DNA of 64,000 nt, from the NCBI GenBank assembly GCA_963556145.1, contig OY744473.1:2542001-2606000 (forward strand). Reading direction: 5' to 3'. Made by a program: the position numbers and the translations under genes. Source of the stretch: Hygrocybe punicea (lineage: Eukaryota > Basidiomycota > Agaricomycetes > Agaricales > Hygrophoraceae). Below are positions 23,712-35,109 of the stretch, piece after piece. How positions within the stretch are numbered: position 1 is the first letter of the stretch; the number at the start of each line of letters is the position of its first letter. The notes under the pieces were generated by a model. The model was not told where the DNA came from, made no database searches, and saw nothing but the letters and a program-made list of their open reading frames with translations.

Positions 23712-26060
23712 ATGACTATTACATTCACTCTTACCCCAGATATGATGTCCCTTCTAGGCCAGAAGGGAGCACCATCAAAGTTCACAGGCAGCCATGAGGA
23801 TATCAAACGCTTCCTCAGGCACTACAACCAAGTTAGCAAAGCATATGGTCTCACAGATGCTGACAAATGTGATTGCACTGTGGACTATTGCTCTCGCAAG
23901 GTAGTCAAATTGATTGAAGCTCTAGATAGCTTCATGAGATCTGACTGGACCAAATTAGAAGCAGACTTCTTGAAGTACTATGATGCTGCTTATAAAGAAA
24001 CACGTTACATCCTCAGAGATCTCTCAACTCTGACACGCCTTTGGAAACAAAAAGAGATCAAGACACTTACCAGATGGAAATGCTATGAACATAAATTTGT
24101 TACCATTGCAGGATGGCTTGAAGCCAAGAAGAAGATTTCTACAGATGAAAAAGCTGCATACTTTTGGTCTGGAATCAACAAGCATTTACGTCATCACATT
24201 GAGCTCAGACTTAGCTCTGGCTCAACTCCCCTAGATGTAACCAAGCCATTCCCAATGGACAAAGTCATCAAGGTTGCAGAAATCCTATTTGAACGCAATT
24301 GATTTGACATCAATCTGGCAGATTCTGATGATGAAATTCCTGATAGAGACAGGGATGATGATTCAGATTCTTCTAGTGATGAATCATCAGATGATGAAAG
24401 TGATTCTGATTATAATGAAAGATACAAGAAGAAGAAGTTGGAAAAGAAGAAGAAGAGTCACAGGTATAAAGTGGATTCTGAAGATGAAACCCCCAAGAAA
24501 GCTACCAAGAAGGATGTTGATAGGAAGGATACCTTCAAGAAAGGGCCAGAGAAGAAGACCAAATCTGTATAAGATGAGGTTGAAGCACTAATCAAACAAA
24601 TGGGAAACCTATCACTGGATGATCAGCGTTATGGACTAGCTTATTATAAGGCAATTAAGCTAGACCCAGATGTTGCCCATTGTGTCAAAGCACCCCTTCT
24701 ACACCAACCAAGACCCCTTCCAAAGCCCCCTGGAATCCTTCAGAATCAAATACCTAGCAAAGCACCATTCACTGCAGACATTGGAGCACGTGAACCCATC
24801 ACCTGTTTCGGTTGTGGTATAAAAGGACATGGACTCCAGATATGCCCCAAGATAAATGAACTTATTCAGTCAGGAACTCTCATTAGAGATCCCCTTTGGA
24901 AACTAGTCAAGAGTGATGGATCTCTCATATGCCGCCGCATGGGTGAAACAATAATTCACGCTCTAGAACGGAACGCTTCAGAAGCATTGCAGACCAACTT
25001 CTATGCTCTTCAAGACCCATTCTCTGACTACTATCAGTCAGATGCTGAAGAAGATATGGATGCATTCTATACACCTGCCACTTATGCTGGACACAATGGT
25101 ATAGAAGATGTTCAGATTATGGCTGCTGACAGAGGCCAGCACAAGATTACCTCTGCCAGAAAAGAAGCATTTGATGGAGTTTACCCACCTGCTAGACAGA
25201 GGAACAAGGACAAAGAAAACCTTAAACCAAGATCTACAGGCACTACTGCCAAACCTGCTTCAAAGCAGAATCTCAATCAGGAAAATGTTCCTGCACCAGC
25301 CAACATTCCTAAAGGAAATCCACCTACTTGCATTGAAGAAATTCGCCAAATGCAACCCATTCCATTTGATATCAGAGTACCTAGGACTGTACAACCCCCA
25401 GTTACCAATGGAGACATTGAAATACAGGACATTACAAACAAGTCTCACACTTCTAAAGCAACTCCTGACAAGTCAATTCCACGTCCCAAGTTACCACTCA
25501 GACAGTCAGAACTATCATCTAACATGGGAGATAACCAGGTTATCAACCAGATCCTTGATACCCCAGTTACTCTTCAAGTTAGGGAAGTTCTAGCTTCATC
25601 CAAAGATTTATCAGATCAGCTTACAGAGATGCTGAAGAGAAAGAATCCAAAGGTCTCTGTAGTTGCAAGCACATATGTCCCAAGACAACATGGAATATTA
25701 ATCAAGCTCAGAATGGAATGCGATAATTATCCTATCACTACCATTATTGACACAGGATCCCAGCTCAATGTTGTCAACAAAGAAATTTGGAAAGCAAGAA
25801 TACGTAGTCCAGTTGATTTAGGAAAAAATCTTACCATGAATGATGCTAATGGAGGAGTAGGAACCCTCAAAGGTCTGGTACCAAATGTCCCATTGACATG
25901 TGGAGGTGTTCTTACTTATGCAGATCTATTCATTGGTGAGTCTGTACCATTTGATTTACTTCTTGGAAGACCCTGGCAAAGGGGAAATTTTGTCACTATT
26001 GATGAACGGATTGAAGGAACATATCTAGTTTTTAAGGATGCCTCCTGGAGCCAAGTTTGA
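23712..26060 (+). pseudogene. Ty3/gypsy element 1: Gag and aspartic protease
   Basis: One frame, interrupted by TGA at 24300 and TAA at 24570, encodes Gag and protease. The N-terminal ~190 residues are a helical capsid-like domain (R-F-L-R-H-Y-N..F-L-K-Y-Y). An acidic/Lys-rich linker follows, then a CCHC zinc knuckle CFGCGIKGHGLQIC near 24808. The retropepsin has active-site I-D-T-G-S near 25745 and a hydrophobic L-L-L-G-R near 25955. The protease matures Gag-Pol; the zinc knuckle binds RNA. The frame ends at TGA 26058 and apparently continues one frame over from about 26038 (P-P-G-A-K-F-E-I-M-V), so a frameshift is likely. Two stops and the frameshift make it inactive. Confidence 0.85.
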
Positions 26061-29000
26061 AATAATGGTTACGGCTGACCATTATCCTGCTCCTCAGAGA
26101 CATGACCAGATTTTCACAATTACTGCATCTGAAAATAATTCTTCATGCAATAGTGCTACTTCTAGCACCAGTTCAGATTGCATACCACCCAGGAGGTATC
26201 CCATTCCGGAACCCCTGGATTCAGCAGAATTATTTTCCAGTGAAGAAAGAAATTGTCAAAACCCAGAAGAGGATAACCTGGAATTTAATATGTCCTTGGA
26301 AGATATTCCAGATTTAATTAACTCTTATGGAGATATCATAGATTTGGAGACACCCTGCAGAAGTGACCCAGAAATTGATAAACCCCCTAGAATATCTGAT
26401 GGACAGGCTCAAGAAGAAGCTCCATTGTCCTCAGAACCAGAATCAAATTCCAAAAGAAATTATTCTTATAAGGATATAGTGGAATTAGTTTTGGAGAACA
26501 ATGGACAACAAGCAGATAAAAGTACAGGTCCAGAGGAGACTACCACAGAATCCTCTGGCATGTAGAGGAACCCCCCCAATTTTTAATCAATGAAATTCCA
26601 CTTCCCCACACTGTAGATTGGATCCACACTGAGTGGAACCCAAATGCAGCCCAGACGATCATTGCTGCGCTCGGCGATCAAATAGAAGACTGACCCCAAT
26701 CAGCCTGTTTCCTTTTTGCATTGCCTCTCAGATATCGACTCCCTCCCAAGCGGGATCGCTTCGGGACTCCATTCGAACATGGGGTCCTCTTAAATACAAC
26801 GCTGGCCGCCATGGATTCGTCCGGTGCCCCTCCTTCGTTAAATGGGGCACCTTGTTTTTCAATTTTATCCTATATCACCACTGCCTTCGTATTCCACGTC
26901 AGACGACTCTACTTCAGAATCTACACTACATTTATCACCTTTATCGTCTATGTTTGATCCACGTCCATTATTTCCACCGCTCTTCCCAGTCCACACATCT
27001 GCCATGTCACCGTCATCACCGCCCCCTTGTCCCTCTTTGCATACTCTTTCATCTCGCACATCAACACCAGCCATCAACGACCGTATCGATGGCAACGACC
27101 AGAGTGAGTACGCGGACGACGAATGGAACTGCGACAATTCCATTGAAGGATGGGAGTGGGACGGAGACGCCGTGAGTAGCTATACCAATACTCTCAGAGA
27201 ATGTTCACCACCCCCTCGCAAGATGAATCAATCAGACTCGGAGGACGAACGATTCGCCCCAGCGGCGAACGTCGCCATCACTGAGGCCCCATTGGCTGCT
27301 TTATTCACCATTCAATCTGCTACAGGACCATTTTTAAGCCCTCCCTTGAATAATCCCCCCAGTCATGAACGACCGGCATCATATGCCAGTACCCACCTCG
27401 AGCAACCCCCCGAAGCTGCCCTCGTGCATAACCTCATTGCACAAATAGTGCCATCTATCAACATGGACCTCCCCGACTTCAACAACGACTTACGCGATTA
27501 CACCACGGCCAAATCGTGATCACATGTGATATCGGTATGTATTGATCATGACCCATCTACAGCTCTCATTAATAATTATATGGAGGCACAGGAGCTACCT
27601 GCCCCCTCGCGCTTCCTCGCGACATCGAATATCCGTATCACACGCCACCCCATTTCCGCAGTATACGATAATCCCTCCACGCTGCCTAGCCTCATCTATC
27701 CTGAACAGGAACCACCCCTGAAACCCCTCCTCAACGGACCTTGGTTCCCTCAAGACCTCCACTCCCCATTTCAGTCACCCCCTCCTTCCCCTTCCCCATC
27801 TTTCTTTCGAAATCCCTATGCCACCCCTTCACCCATAGTGTCACCCATGTATTCTCCAGTATTAAATCCTATTAGTCCAGATTGTGACCCCTTTGAAGAA
27901 TCCCCTTCTACTGTTTACGAAGTCCACCCCAATGCTGATCCTAGTGATCCAGCCAATGTAAATTATCTGGAATACCTTGTACACCCATCTTCCTCTACCA
28001 ATGATGACAGCTCTTCCTTGTACATGGATCAGGAAGACTCAGCTGAAGAAGACAGTGTCTCCTCAGACACACCCCTCATTTCCAATATTCAGACTCTTAG
28101 GCCACCCATACCTTGTCCAAATTTGGAGGAAACTGGAGACAGTGACAATAGAATTCAAGGACACCCACCCAGCAGGACCTGGATCAGTCCTGAATCTATT
28201 TTTAGATCTTCAGATGAAGAATATTCATATTCTTCAGACTCTTCAGATTGTTCAATCGACTAGAGACAGACTCAGAAGATGAATTGGATATGTTTAGATG
28301 GGAGGATGAAGTAAAGGACCATCCAACAATCAGCCCTAATTCAGGATCAAGTTCTCATTGTGACCCACCTCTCCCAGTTGTATCCACAACTGATGTGGAC
28401 ATCCTCAAAGCTAGCTCATTAAATCCAATGGCCAAGCCATTCATTCCATCATCATCCATTCACATTTCAGATAATCCCTGGCCCCCTCTAGAAGGACCAG
28501 AGATCACCTCATTGTCTGATGAAGATACACAGATTCCTTTTGACAAGGCAAAGTCTGTACATGCCTTGGAGACCAATATTCCTCAAGAGAATAATCCCAG
28601 ATTATTATCCCCTATCTCTCTGGAAACCATCCCTGCTCTTAGGTCTAATTTCCCAGAGACCAATCTTCTCTGTATTGAAATAAGCTGGTAGGAGGTCACT
28701 GTGAATACTGGTATATTGTGTGATACAAAACTACACCACTTACCTGGTAGGAGGTCACTGTGAATACTGAGGATACACAGTGATCTCCCCACCAGGTTTG
28801 ACTGCTTTGGGACAAATAGATACAAACAATCAGCCACAATCTTTGAAATCTACTAAGTCCATACTCTCTTGTGGTAGAGTGGCTCATCACAACCTAACAC
28901 TCTGTCAATTGGAAGCTGAAGGGTCCCTTCAATCTTCATCCACTCCTATTCAAGTATTCGCTATTACCACTTCAGATCAAGGTCACTCACAACCTCATGA

Positions 29001-29515
29001 TCATCCACAACCTCGTGACTTAGCTGCAGCACAGATCCTTGCAGCTGAGCCAGACTTCTATACTACTCAGGATGTTCATTTGGGAATTCTTAGTGCAATT
29101 CGTGGTGCCATTGTAGAAGGAATTCGTCGTATTGGAGCAAGACTTGCTACTCAAGCTTGGAAGTTTCGCATTGACCAGAGACCTGTCAATGATCCAGTTC
29201 GTCTCTACTTTTATCGTCAATGCTATCTGTTTCGTTTTCTGGACAGAGAAAACAAATTACCTCCTCCATCCAACCCTACTTCTCACAACAAGCCTATTGG
29301 TTTTCTGGAATCCAATCCTCTTCTCACTCATGAAGAGATTGAATTTCTTCGAAATGCTGGTATTTCGTTCCAATCGCAGATTTCTACTTGCAGATGCAAT
29401 TAATGCTGTCCTGGACATGCGCTTTCGTCGCTCTGATACCATCAATGCTCTCCTTGATGAAGGATACTTTGACCCACCGGATTTCAGCAAATCCCATCAT
29501 AGGCCCTCTCAATAA
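26038..29515 (+). pseudogene. gypsy element 1: long acidic, Ser/Pro-rich region between protease and reverse transcriptase
   Basis: Several partly overlapping plus-strand frames (26038-26565, 26842-27519, 27526-28263, 28248-28691, 28780-29403) follow one another. Together they look like one decayed coding region of about 1,000 residues. Most is low complexity with Asp/Glu/Ser/Pro runs. The segment at about 29010-29380 is better structured (E-P-D-F-Y-T-T-Q-D-V-H-L-G-I-L..F-Y-R-Q-C-Y-L-F-R-F-L-D-R). I recall similar sequences in Agaricomycete gypsy elements but cannot name a domain. Most gypsy polyproteins go from protease to RT with a short linker, so this insert is notable. An alternative is that part is an unrelated captured gene. 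Confidence 0.5.
28685..28796. repeat. 26-bp direct repeat followed by an inverted copy
   Basis: CTGGTAGGAGGTCACTGTG occurs at about 28686 and again at about 28744. The second copy can pair imperfectly with CACAGTGATCTCCCCACCAGG at 28776-28796 to form a hairpin. It interrupts the surrounding frames. Possibly the footprint of a small inserted element. Confidence 0.5.
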
Positions 29516-29539
29516 AGGACAGCATCCAATTTTGACAAG

Positions 29540-31881
29540 TCTGTTTTGTATATTTGAACCAATGATTTTATTTTATATGCTGCTATTTCTATTGATGTAC
29601 AGAATTTTCTTTTCCTTTACAGAATTGCTGCTATGCCTTTTTCTCACTATAGTTGAACACTTACCCCTAATCCCCATAATCTCCAGAATTGTTGTGTTTT
29701 ATTTACGCTTTTTTAAAAAAAATTTCTTGCAGAACAATACCTTGCAAAGTACCATTATTAGTCCAGAGGATTCAAGTACTGTACAAGCCACTGCAGTCAA
29801 TGAAGAACAACTCTTTGTTCATTATGCCACTGTGCATCACCAAGAAGAATCAGATAATCCTACTCCTAATAGTTCAGTCAAGAACACCATGATCCACATA
29901 GAAGATAAATCAGACTCTGAAAATGAAAATTCTGAAGAGGCAGATGCTATGACTTTTCTTCTAGAAATTTCAGACTCAGAGGATGATGATGAAGAAGAAG
30001 CAGATTATTATTATACCATTGGAGGAAGAGAAGAGACCTTACCATACAGTGAGGATGACATCCTCATTGTCCCTTTTCAAGACTATGATGTTGAAGGATA
30101 TCCAAATGTGCTATCAGCTTACAAGAGAGTTGATCAGAAAGTGCATCCAGTGCAAGGAACATTCCCAGAGACTGCTAGAGTCACAAGGCAGTTTCCCCAT
30201 GACCCCCTTGCCAATCTCCCTCAATTGCCAACACACCCTCCAACATTCACCCCTACCCAGAAACTCTCATTGGAACGTTTAGAGTTTCTCAATATCAATC
30301 ATACAGGATTTTTATGGCCGGAAGAAGAGAAATTATTTGCTCATGTGATGTTCCTCAATCAAGAATCTATTGCATTTGAAGACAAAGAGAGAGGAACACT
30401 CAAGGATTCATATTTCTCCCCATATATCATGCCAGTAATCCCACATGCCCCATGGGTATATCGGAACATCCCTATCCCCCCTGGAATTAGAGAAAAAGTC
30501 ATTGAAGTCCTCAAGCTCAAGGTTGAAGCCAATGTATATGAAGCCAGTCAATCTTCATATAGATCCAGGTGGTTTTGTGTGTTGAAGAAAGATGGAAAGC
30601 TTCAAATTGTCCAAGTCACTATCAGAGATGCTGGACTTTTACCCATTATTGATGACTTTGTGGAGCCATTTGCTGGAAGGCAATGCTACACAGTGTTTGA
30701 TTTAATGTGGGGATTTGATGCTAGGAAAGTCCATCCAGATTCACGCGATATGACTGCATTTTGGTCACCCCTTGGATTACTTCACCTTACATCACTGCCC
30801 ACTGGATTCACCAATTCACCTGCTGAATTCCAGAGATGCATGACTTTCGTTCTTCAAGATGAAATGCCTGAGATAGCCAATATCTTCATTGATGATTGCT
30901 CTATCAAGGGACCAGTTTCAAATTACCTGGACACAGAAGGAAAACCAGAAGTGCTCACAGACAACCCAGCAATCACTGGGAACATGCTTGTGATGTACAT
31001 CGCATAATGCACAGAATTAAACATGCTGGAGCTACTTTTTCAGCCAAGAAGACACAGATTTGCAGACAAGAAGCTATTATAGTCGGACAGAAGTGTACCC
31101 CAGCAGGACGCATTCCTGAAGATGACAAAGTTTCAAAAGTTCTTAGTTGGCCACCACTCAAGACTCCCAGAGATGTCAGAGGATTTTTGGGACTCTGTGG
31201 CACAGTTCATGTTTTGGATTCAAGATTATTCTTTTCTTGCAAGACTCCTCACAGAATTAGTTCACAAAGGAGCAGAGTTCATTTGGGATGAAAGGAGACA
31301 AGCAGCCTTTGATACTCTGAAGCAAAGAGTATCATCAGCTCCTGCTTTAAATCCCATTGACTATCATTCGGACAACCCCATCTTTTTATCAGTTGATAGC
31401 AGTGCTATCGCTGCAGGATTTATTTTTTCACAGATTGCTGACAATGGAAGACACCGTCCAGCTCATTATGGATCACTACCCATGAATGAAAGAGAGTTCA
31501 GATATTCCCAGCCCAAATTGGAATTATATGGACTCTATCGTGCATTACGTCACTGGCGAATTCATCTTATTGGAGTGAAGAATTTGCATGTTGAAGTTGA
31601 TGCTAAATACATCAGAGGCATGCTTAATGAACCTGACCTCCAACCCAATGCCGCAATCAACAGATGGATTCAGGGAATCCTTCTTTTTGATTTCAATTTA
31701 ATTCATGTCCCAGCAAAGCAATTTAAAGGACCAGATGCCCTCTCCAGGAGAGAATTAGCAGAGGATGAAGAAATAATAGAACATGATGATTCCTGGCTGG
31801 ATGACATTGCACTGCTCATTCATGTCCCAGACCCTCATCAAGTCAAGAGATATTGTTTCTCCACTCCCACAAAATTGCCAT
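29540..31881 (+). pseudogene. gypsy element 1: reverse transcriptase and RNase H, truncated before integrase
   Basis: The frame 29388-31007 begins with an unusual hydrophobic stretch (about 29540-29730, three membrane-like segments) and an acidic linker, then gypsy RT. Recognisable are P-I-P-P-G-I-R-E-K, S-S-Y-R-S-R-W-F-C-V-L-K-K-D-G-K-L and the catalytic F-I-D-D near 30887. Between G-K-L-Q-I-V-Q and V-T-I-R-D-A-G about eight residues seem missing compared with what I remember of the family. Frames shift near 30985 and 31205. RNase H follows (S-V-D-S-S, K-L-E-L-Y, V-E-V-D-A-K, K-G-P-D-A-L-S-R-R). Coding similarity ends at 31881, where a Helitron derivative starts; no integrase is present on its far side. 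Confidence 0.8.
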
Positions 31882-32407
31882 ACTTGTTTAGTGGGCCAGT
31901 GCTGCGCATGGCATGAACGAGTTCTTTTTTTCCCCTCCTCACTTTCATCACAGCAACCTCTCACCATACCAACATAAAAAGTAGAAAAAATAAAACTGCA
32001 TAGCATTGTTATGTGAATGTTTGTTTCACCAAGAATTACCAGAGTTGACTTTGTTCAGGTACCTTCTTGTTGTTCGTGGGTTTCTAATATCCAAATAACC
32101 TATCAGGAAGGGGTTTGTGGGTATATGTAATGTATGAATCAATAGAATGTAATAGTGAGGTCTCTTCAATTAAGAATTGAGACTTTGAGTAGGTATGAAT
32201 AGCAATTGGGTGCATGATGTACTGAAAATACTAACATTCACTACTGGAATATAAAAATATGAACTAATGAATACTGATAACAAGATTTACCAGTTGAATA
32301 TGAACTGTTTTGGCTACAGGGCCTATTCAATTGAGAGTATCTCTGGGTATTATAATATCTGACTTGAATCCAAAGCTTCAAACAATTCCATAAATTGAAG
32401 AACTCAT
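31882..32407 (-). mobile_element. 525-bp non-autonomous Helitron2-like insertion in gypsy element 1
   Basis: The left end ACTTGTTTAGTGGGCCAG with GCATGGCATGAACGAG and TTCTT is the reverse complement of the 22538-22583 terminus. The next ~65 bp is the reverse complement of 22376-22535 sequence (GCTATGCAGTTTTATTTTT, GTGAGGAGGGGAAAAAA). The right end is a degenerate hairpin TTCCATAAATTGAAGAACTC. It belongs to the same family as 21451-22583 and abuts RNase H coding sequence. Confidence 0.65.
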
Positions 32408-32539
32408 ATAAGTTAGATTTCAGAGAAAATAAACTTTCAAATTTATTATATAATATTTAATCGTTGTTTAATAAATAAACCATTTATTCTAGTTGGGCAT
32501 GGCCATAAACTTCACAGGAGGGTGTGGTGTAAAAAAATT

Positions 32540-33170
32540 AGGGATGGGCACTTGAAGCCAGAGGGGTGCATAAGCACTAGGCAGAAATAGGTGGGATTGG
32601 GACCCCCCTGACAGCTCATTTTCTACATGAACAAGGTACAGGGGCTGTAGACTAGCTCGGGCTGGTTGAAAATGGCATGGGGTGGCATGTCGTGGATGTG
32701 AAAAGGTCTAAGAGGTGGTATTTGTGTACTGGGCAGAAATGGGTAGGACTGGAACACCCTGACACCTCGTTTTCTATGCAAATGAGGTGTGGGGGGCATA
32801 CACAAGCTGTGGGTGGTCAAAAACGGGGCAGGGTGGTGTCCTGGTGGTTGAAAAAGGGCAGTGGTGGTTGGGCAGATGGTGGTCTTGAAAACCTGGAACC
32901 ACTCATTTTCAACGCACATGTTTTCAATCCAAATGGGATGTAGGGGGTCTATTTGAGTTGGGGGTGGTCGAAAATTTGTGAGAAGGGGGTGCCGTGGATG
33001 TTCAAAAAATGAGGGTGGGGTGAGTTGGACATTGGGCGGTGAGGCAATGGTTCTAGGGCCCTCGACATCTTGGTTTCAATCCGAACGAGATGCGGGGGGT
33101 GTATTCGAGTTAGGGGTGTGTGAAAATGGGTGGGAAAAGGGTGCCATTGGAGAGTACCTCTCTGGGGGCT
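32540..33170 (+). repeat. GC-rich satellite array, third location
   Basis: Four to five diverged units of roughly 130-150 bp, G-rich on plus, each with GGTTGGTC- or GGTGGTCGAAAA-type cores, CTCGTTTTC and GGGCAGAAATGGGT segments. Same family and orientation as 13150-14000. It lies just beyond the short Helitron insertion. Confidence 0.75.
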
Positions 33171-33873
33171 CAGGCAGGACTCGAGAGGAAGTCTGGATGG
33201 GATGACTGGATAGGATAGGATGATCTCTCTACTACATCAGGAACTGCTACTTAAGGGACTGGTCACATGATCTGTCAGGCACAACCACTCCAATTGGCCC
33301 TCCTCCTCATGCGCTGCTGACACCGCACTATTTTGCAGGATGCAAAATGATTGCAAAATGATTGGAAGCTTGTTAAAGTTTTGCATTTGATTTTAAACCG
33401 TGCAAAATCCAATTAAAATTTCACACATAATAACTCGTGAAATTTTATTTAAACACAAAGATTTGTGGGAATTTATCTCGACACAAAATTAATCAAATTC
33501 AAAAGTATTGTTCTGAGTGAAAATGTAGACAAAAGTGAAAGTTTTCCCATACCTTGTCAGCTGTCAAAATAATTGTAAAAAATATCAAATTCAATCAATT
33601 TTGCAAGACATCAAAATCTTGTTTATTCAACCTCACCAAATGTAGAATTTTGGCCAAGGATTTTGCCAGTCACAACATTCTATATTTCACAAATAAGATT
33701 TAGCCTTTGCAAAATATTTCGGAAATAAAGCATTTTGCATGGCCCACAATGCTTCGCGCACTCAAGTGTGTCGCTCATCACACACTTAGCACACACTTAG
33801 TGAACACTTGAGTGCACGCCTGAGAGTGGAGTAAAGGTTTTTTATTTCATTCGCTAAGTAAGAGGACTAAAAT
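33171..33873. other. AT-rich non-coding stretch with one hairpin
   Basis: No gene visible. A 13-bp perfect inverted repeat GCACTCAAGTGT/ACACTTGAGTGC (about 33758-33769 and 33804-33815) flanks a short CACACTTAG direct repeat. It could be the end of a small element. Confidence 0.35.
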
Positions 33874-35062
33874 TTACGACCCGCCGTGATCTTTGAGGAA
33901 ACCTTTGGAAATGGAAGACATAGCCTGCTTGAGCTTGCGAGATTTGTGGTGCCCCCTTAATCGATCTTGCCATCGATGTTGAGGAAGTGGTGGCTCTCCC
34001 TTCTCAACTCTGGTCAACCACGTTTGGTAAACCATTTCAGACCACTCAGTCCAGCGCCCATAGTTTTCTCCACTTGCATCATACGTCCAGGGCAGGGGAA
34101 ACCAAGACACCGTGGCGGTCTGGGCGCCATTGCCTAACAGGGAGCCCATCAGGTTTGGTAAATTAAAAGCACAAACATACCGGTGTAACAGATATACGTC
34201 CCACAAAGTAAAAGGATCTCATCCTCGCTCAAGTCATCATCCCAGAGGCAATCAACCGAATTGCTATCTTGAACCGAGAACCCATCCCGATGCAGGAGTA
34301 CCGCAGATGACGGGCCTTGTAAGACGGTGGAAGCTTGTTTCCTGCACAGCCAGACGCCACAAAACCCCGCCTCGGAGAAGTGCTGCTCAACCCCCATGAC
34401 CACTCAAGATCATGGCACGCTGGTGCAGATATGCGTCATAGTCTCTTCTTGAGAATTTGTACCCGGAGAGTCGAATGGGAACGGTGGAGGGGCGGAATGA
34501 CAGCGAGCTGGGAATTTCCCTAAGGGGGTGAAGAGTTCGGAATTGAATTCCCCTCTGCAGAAGGTTTCGAGCAATGTCTACTTCCTGACACCCAGCATCC
34601 AATCTGCAGATGTAAAGCACGTCAGCAGGTTGAGAGACGGCGATCTTCCATGGGACAGTCGCAGCTCGCCCAAAGTCAAAGAAATAAAGCCCAGACGGCA
34701 GACGGCGAAGGCGCTTGATGCGATCTGTGAGGACCAGAGGCTGGCGGCTGTCCCGACTCAAGTCCCACAAAGGTTGCTCAGGTTGCAGACCCGAGACAAG
34801 GGCTTCAAAAAAATTTAAGGCAATCGCGCCAAGACCCGTCGCGAAGATGGGATCATCCTGTCATGTCAATCCAACCGCGCGAAGGAAGGCCTGTATGGCC
34901 TGGGGTTCCATGGGGCGAGCCAGATGGGGAACCGGTATTGGCGGCACGAATCCGTGGTGCATGGATAACAGGTGCACGATTTCGTACATGTCCGGCGTTT
35001 CCTTCACAGGCTGAATGTCATCTGCCGTGAGGGGTGGTGACGGTGACCTCTGGGTTCGGATT
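33874..35062 (-). pseudogene. gene a, 3' part: repetitive Agaricomycete protein of unknown function
   Basis: Continuation of the minus-strand frame from 43052-44403; codon phase is exactly continuous (I-R-T-Q-R after P-G) once the inserted element and one 3-bp duplicate are removed. It contains F-G-R-A-A-T-V-P-W-K-I-A-V, a D-D-D-L-S-E-D-E-I segment and C-G-T-Y-I-C-Y-T-G. An intron at 34180-34134 leads to the last exon (S-W-F-P-L-P-W-T-Y, ending TAA 33874). In-frame TGA codons lie at 34863-34861 and 34389-34387, and a one-base shift near 34330. I recognise the family as a repetitive, TE-associated basidiomycete protein but know no function. Confidence 0.65.
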
Positions 35063-35109
35063 CCCAGTAGACCCAGTCGTTTTGGTTAACCCGATCGCAG
35101 ATATAGTTG

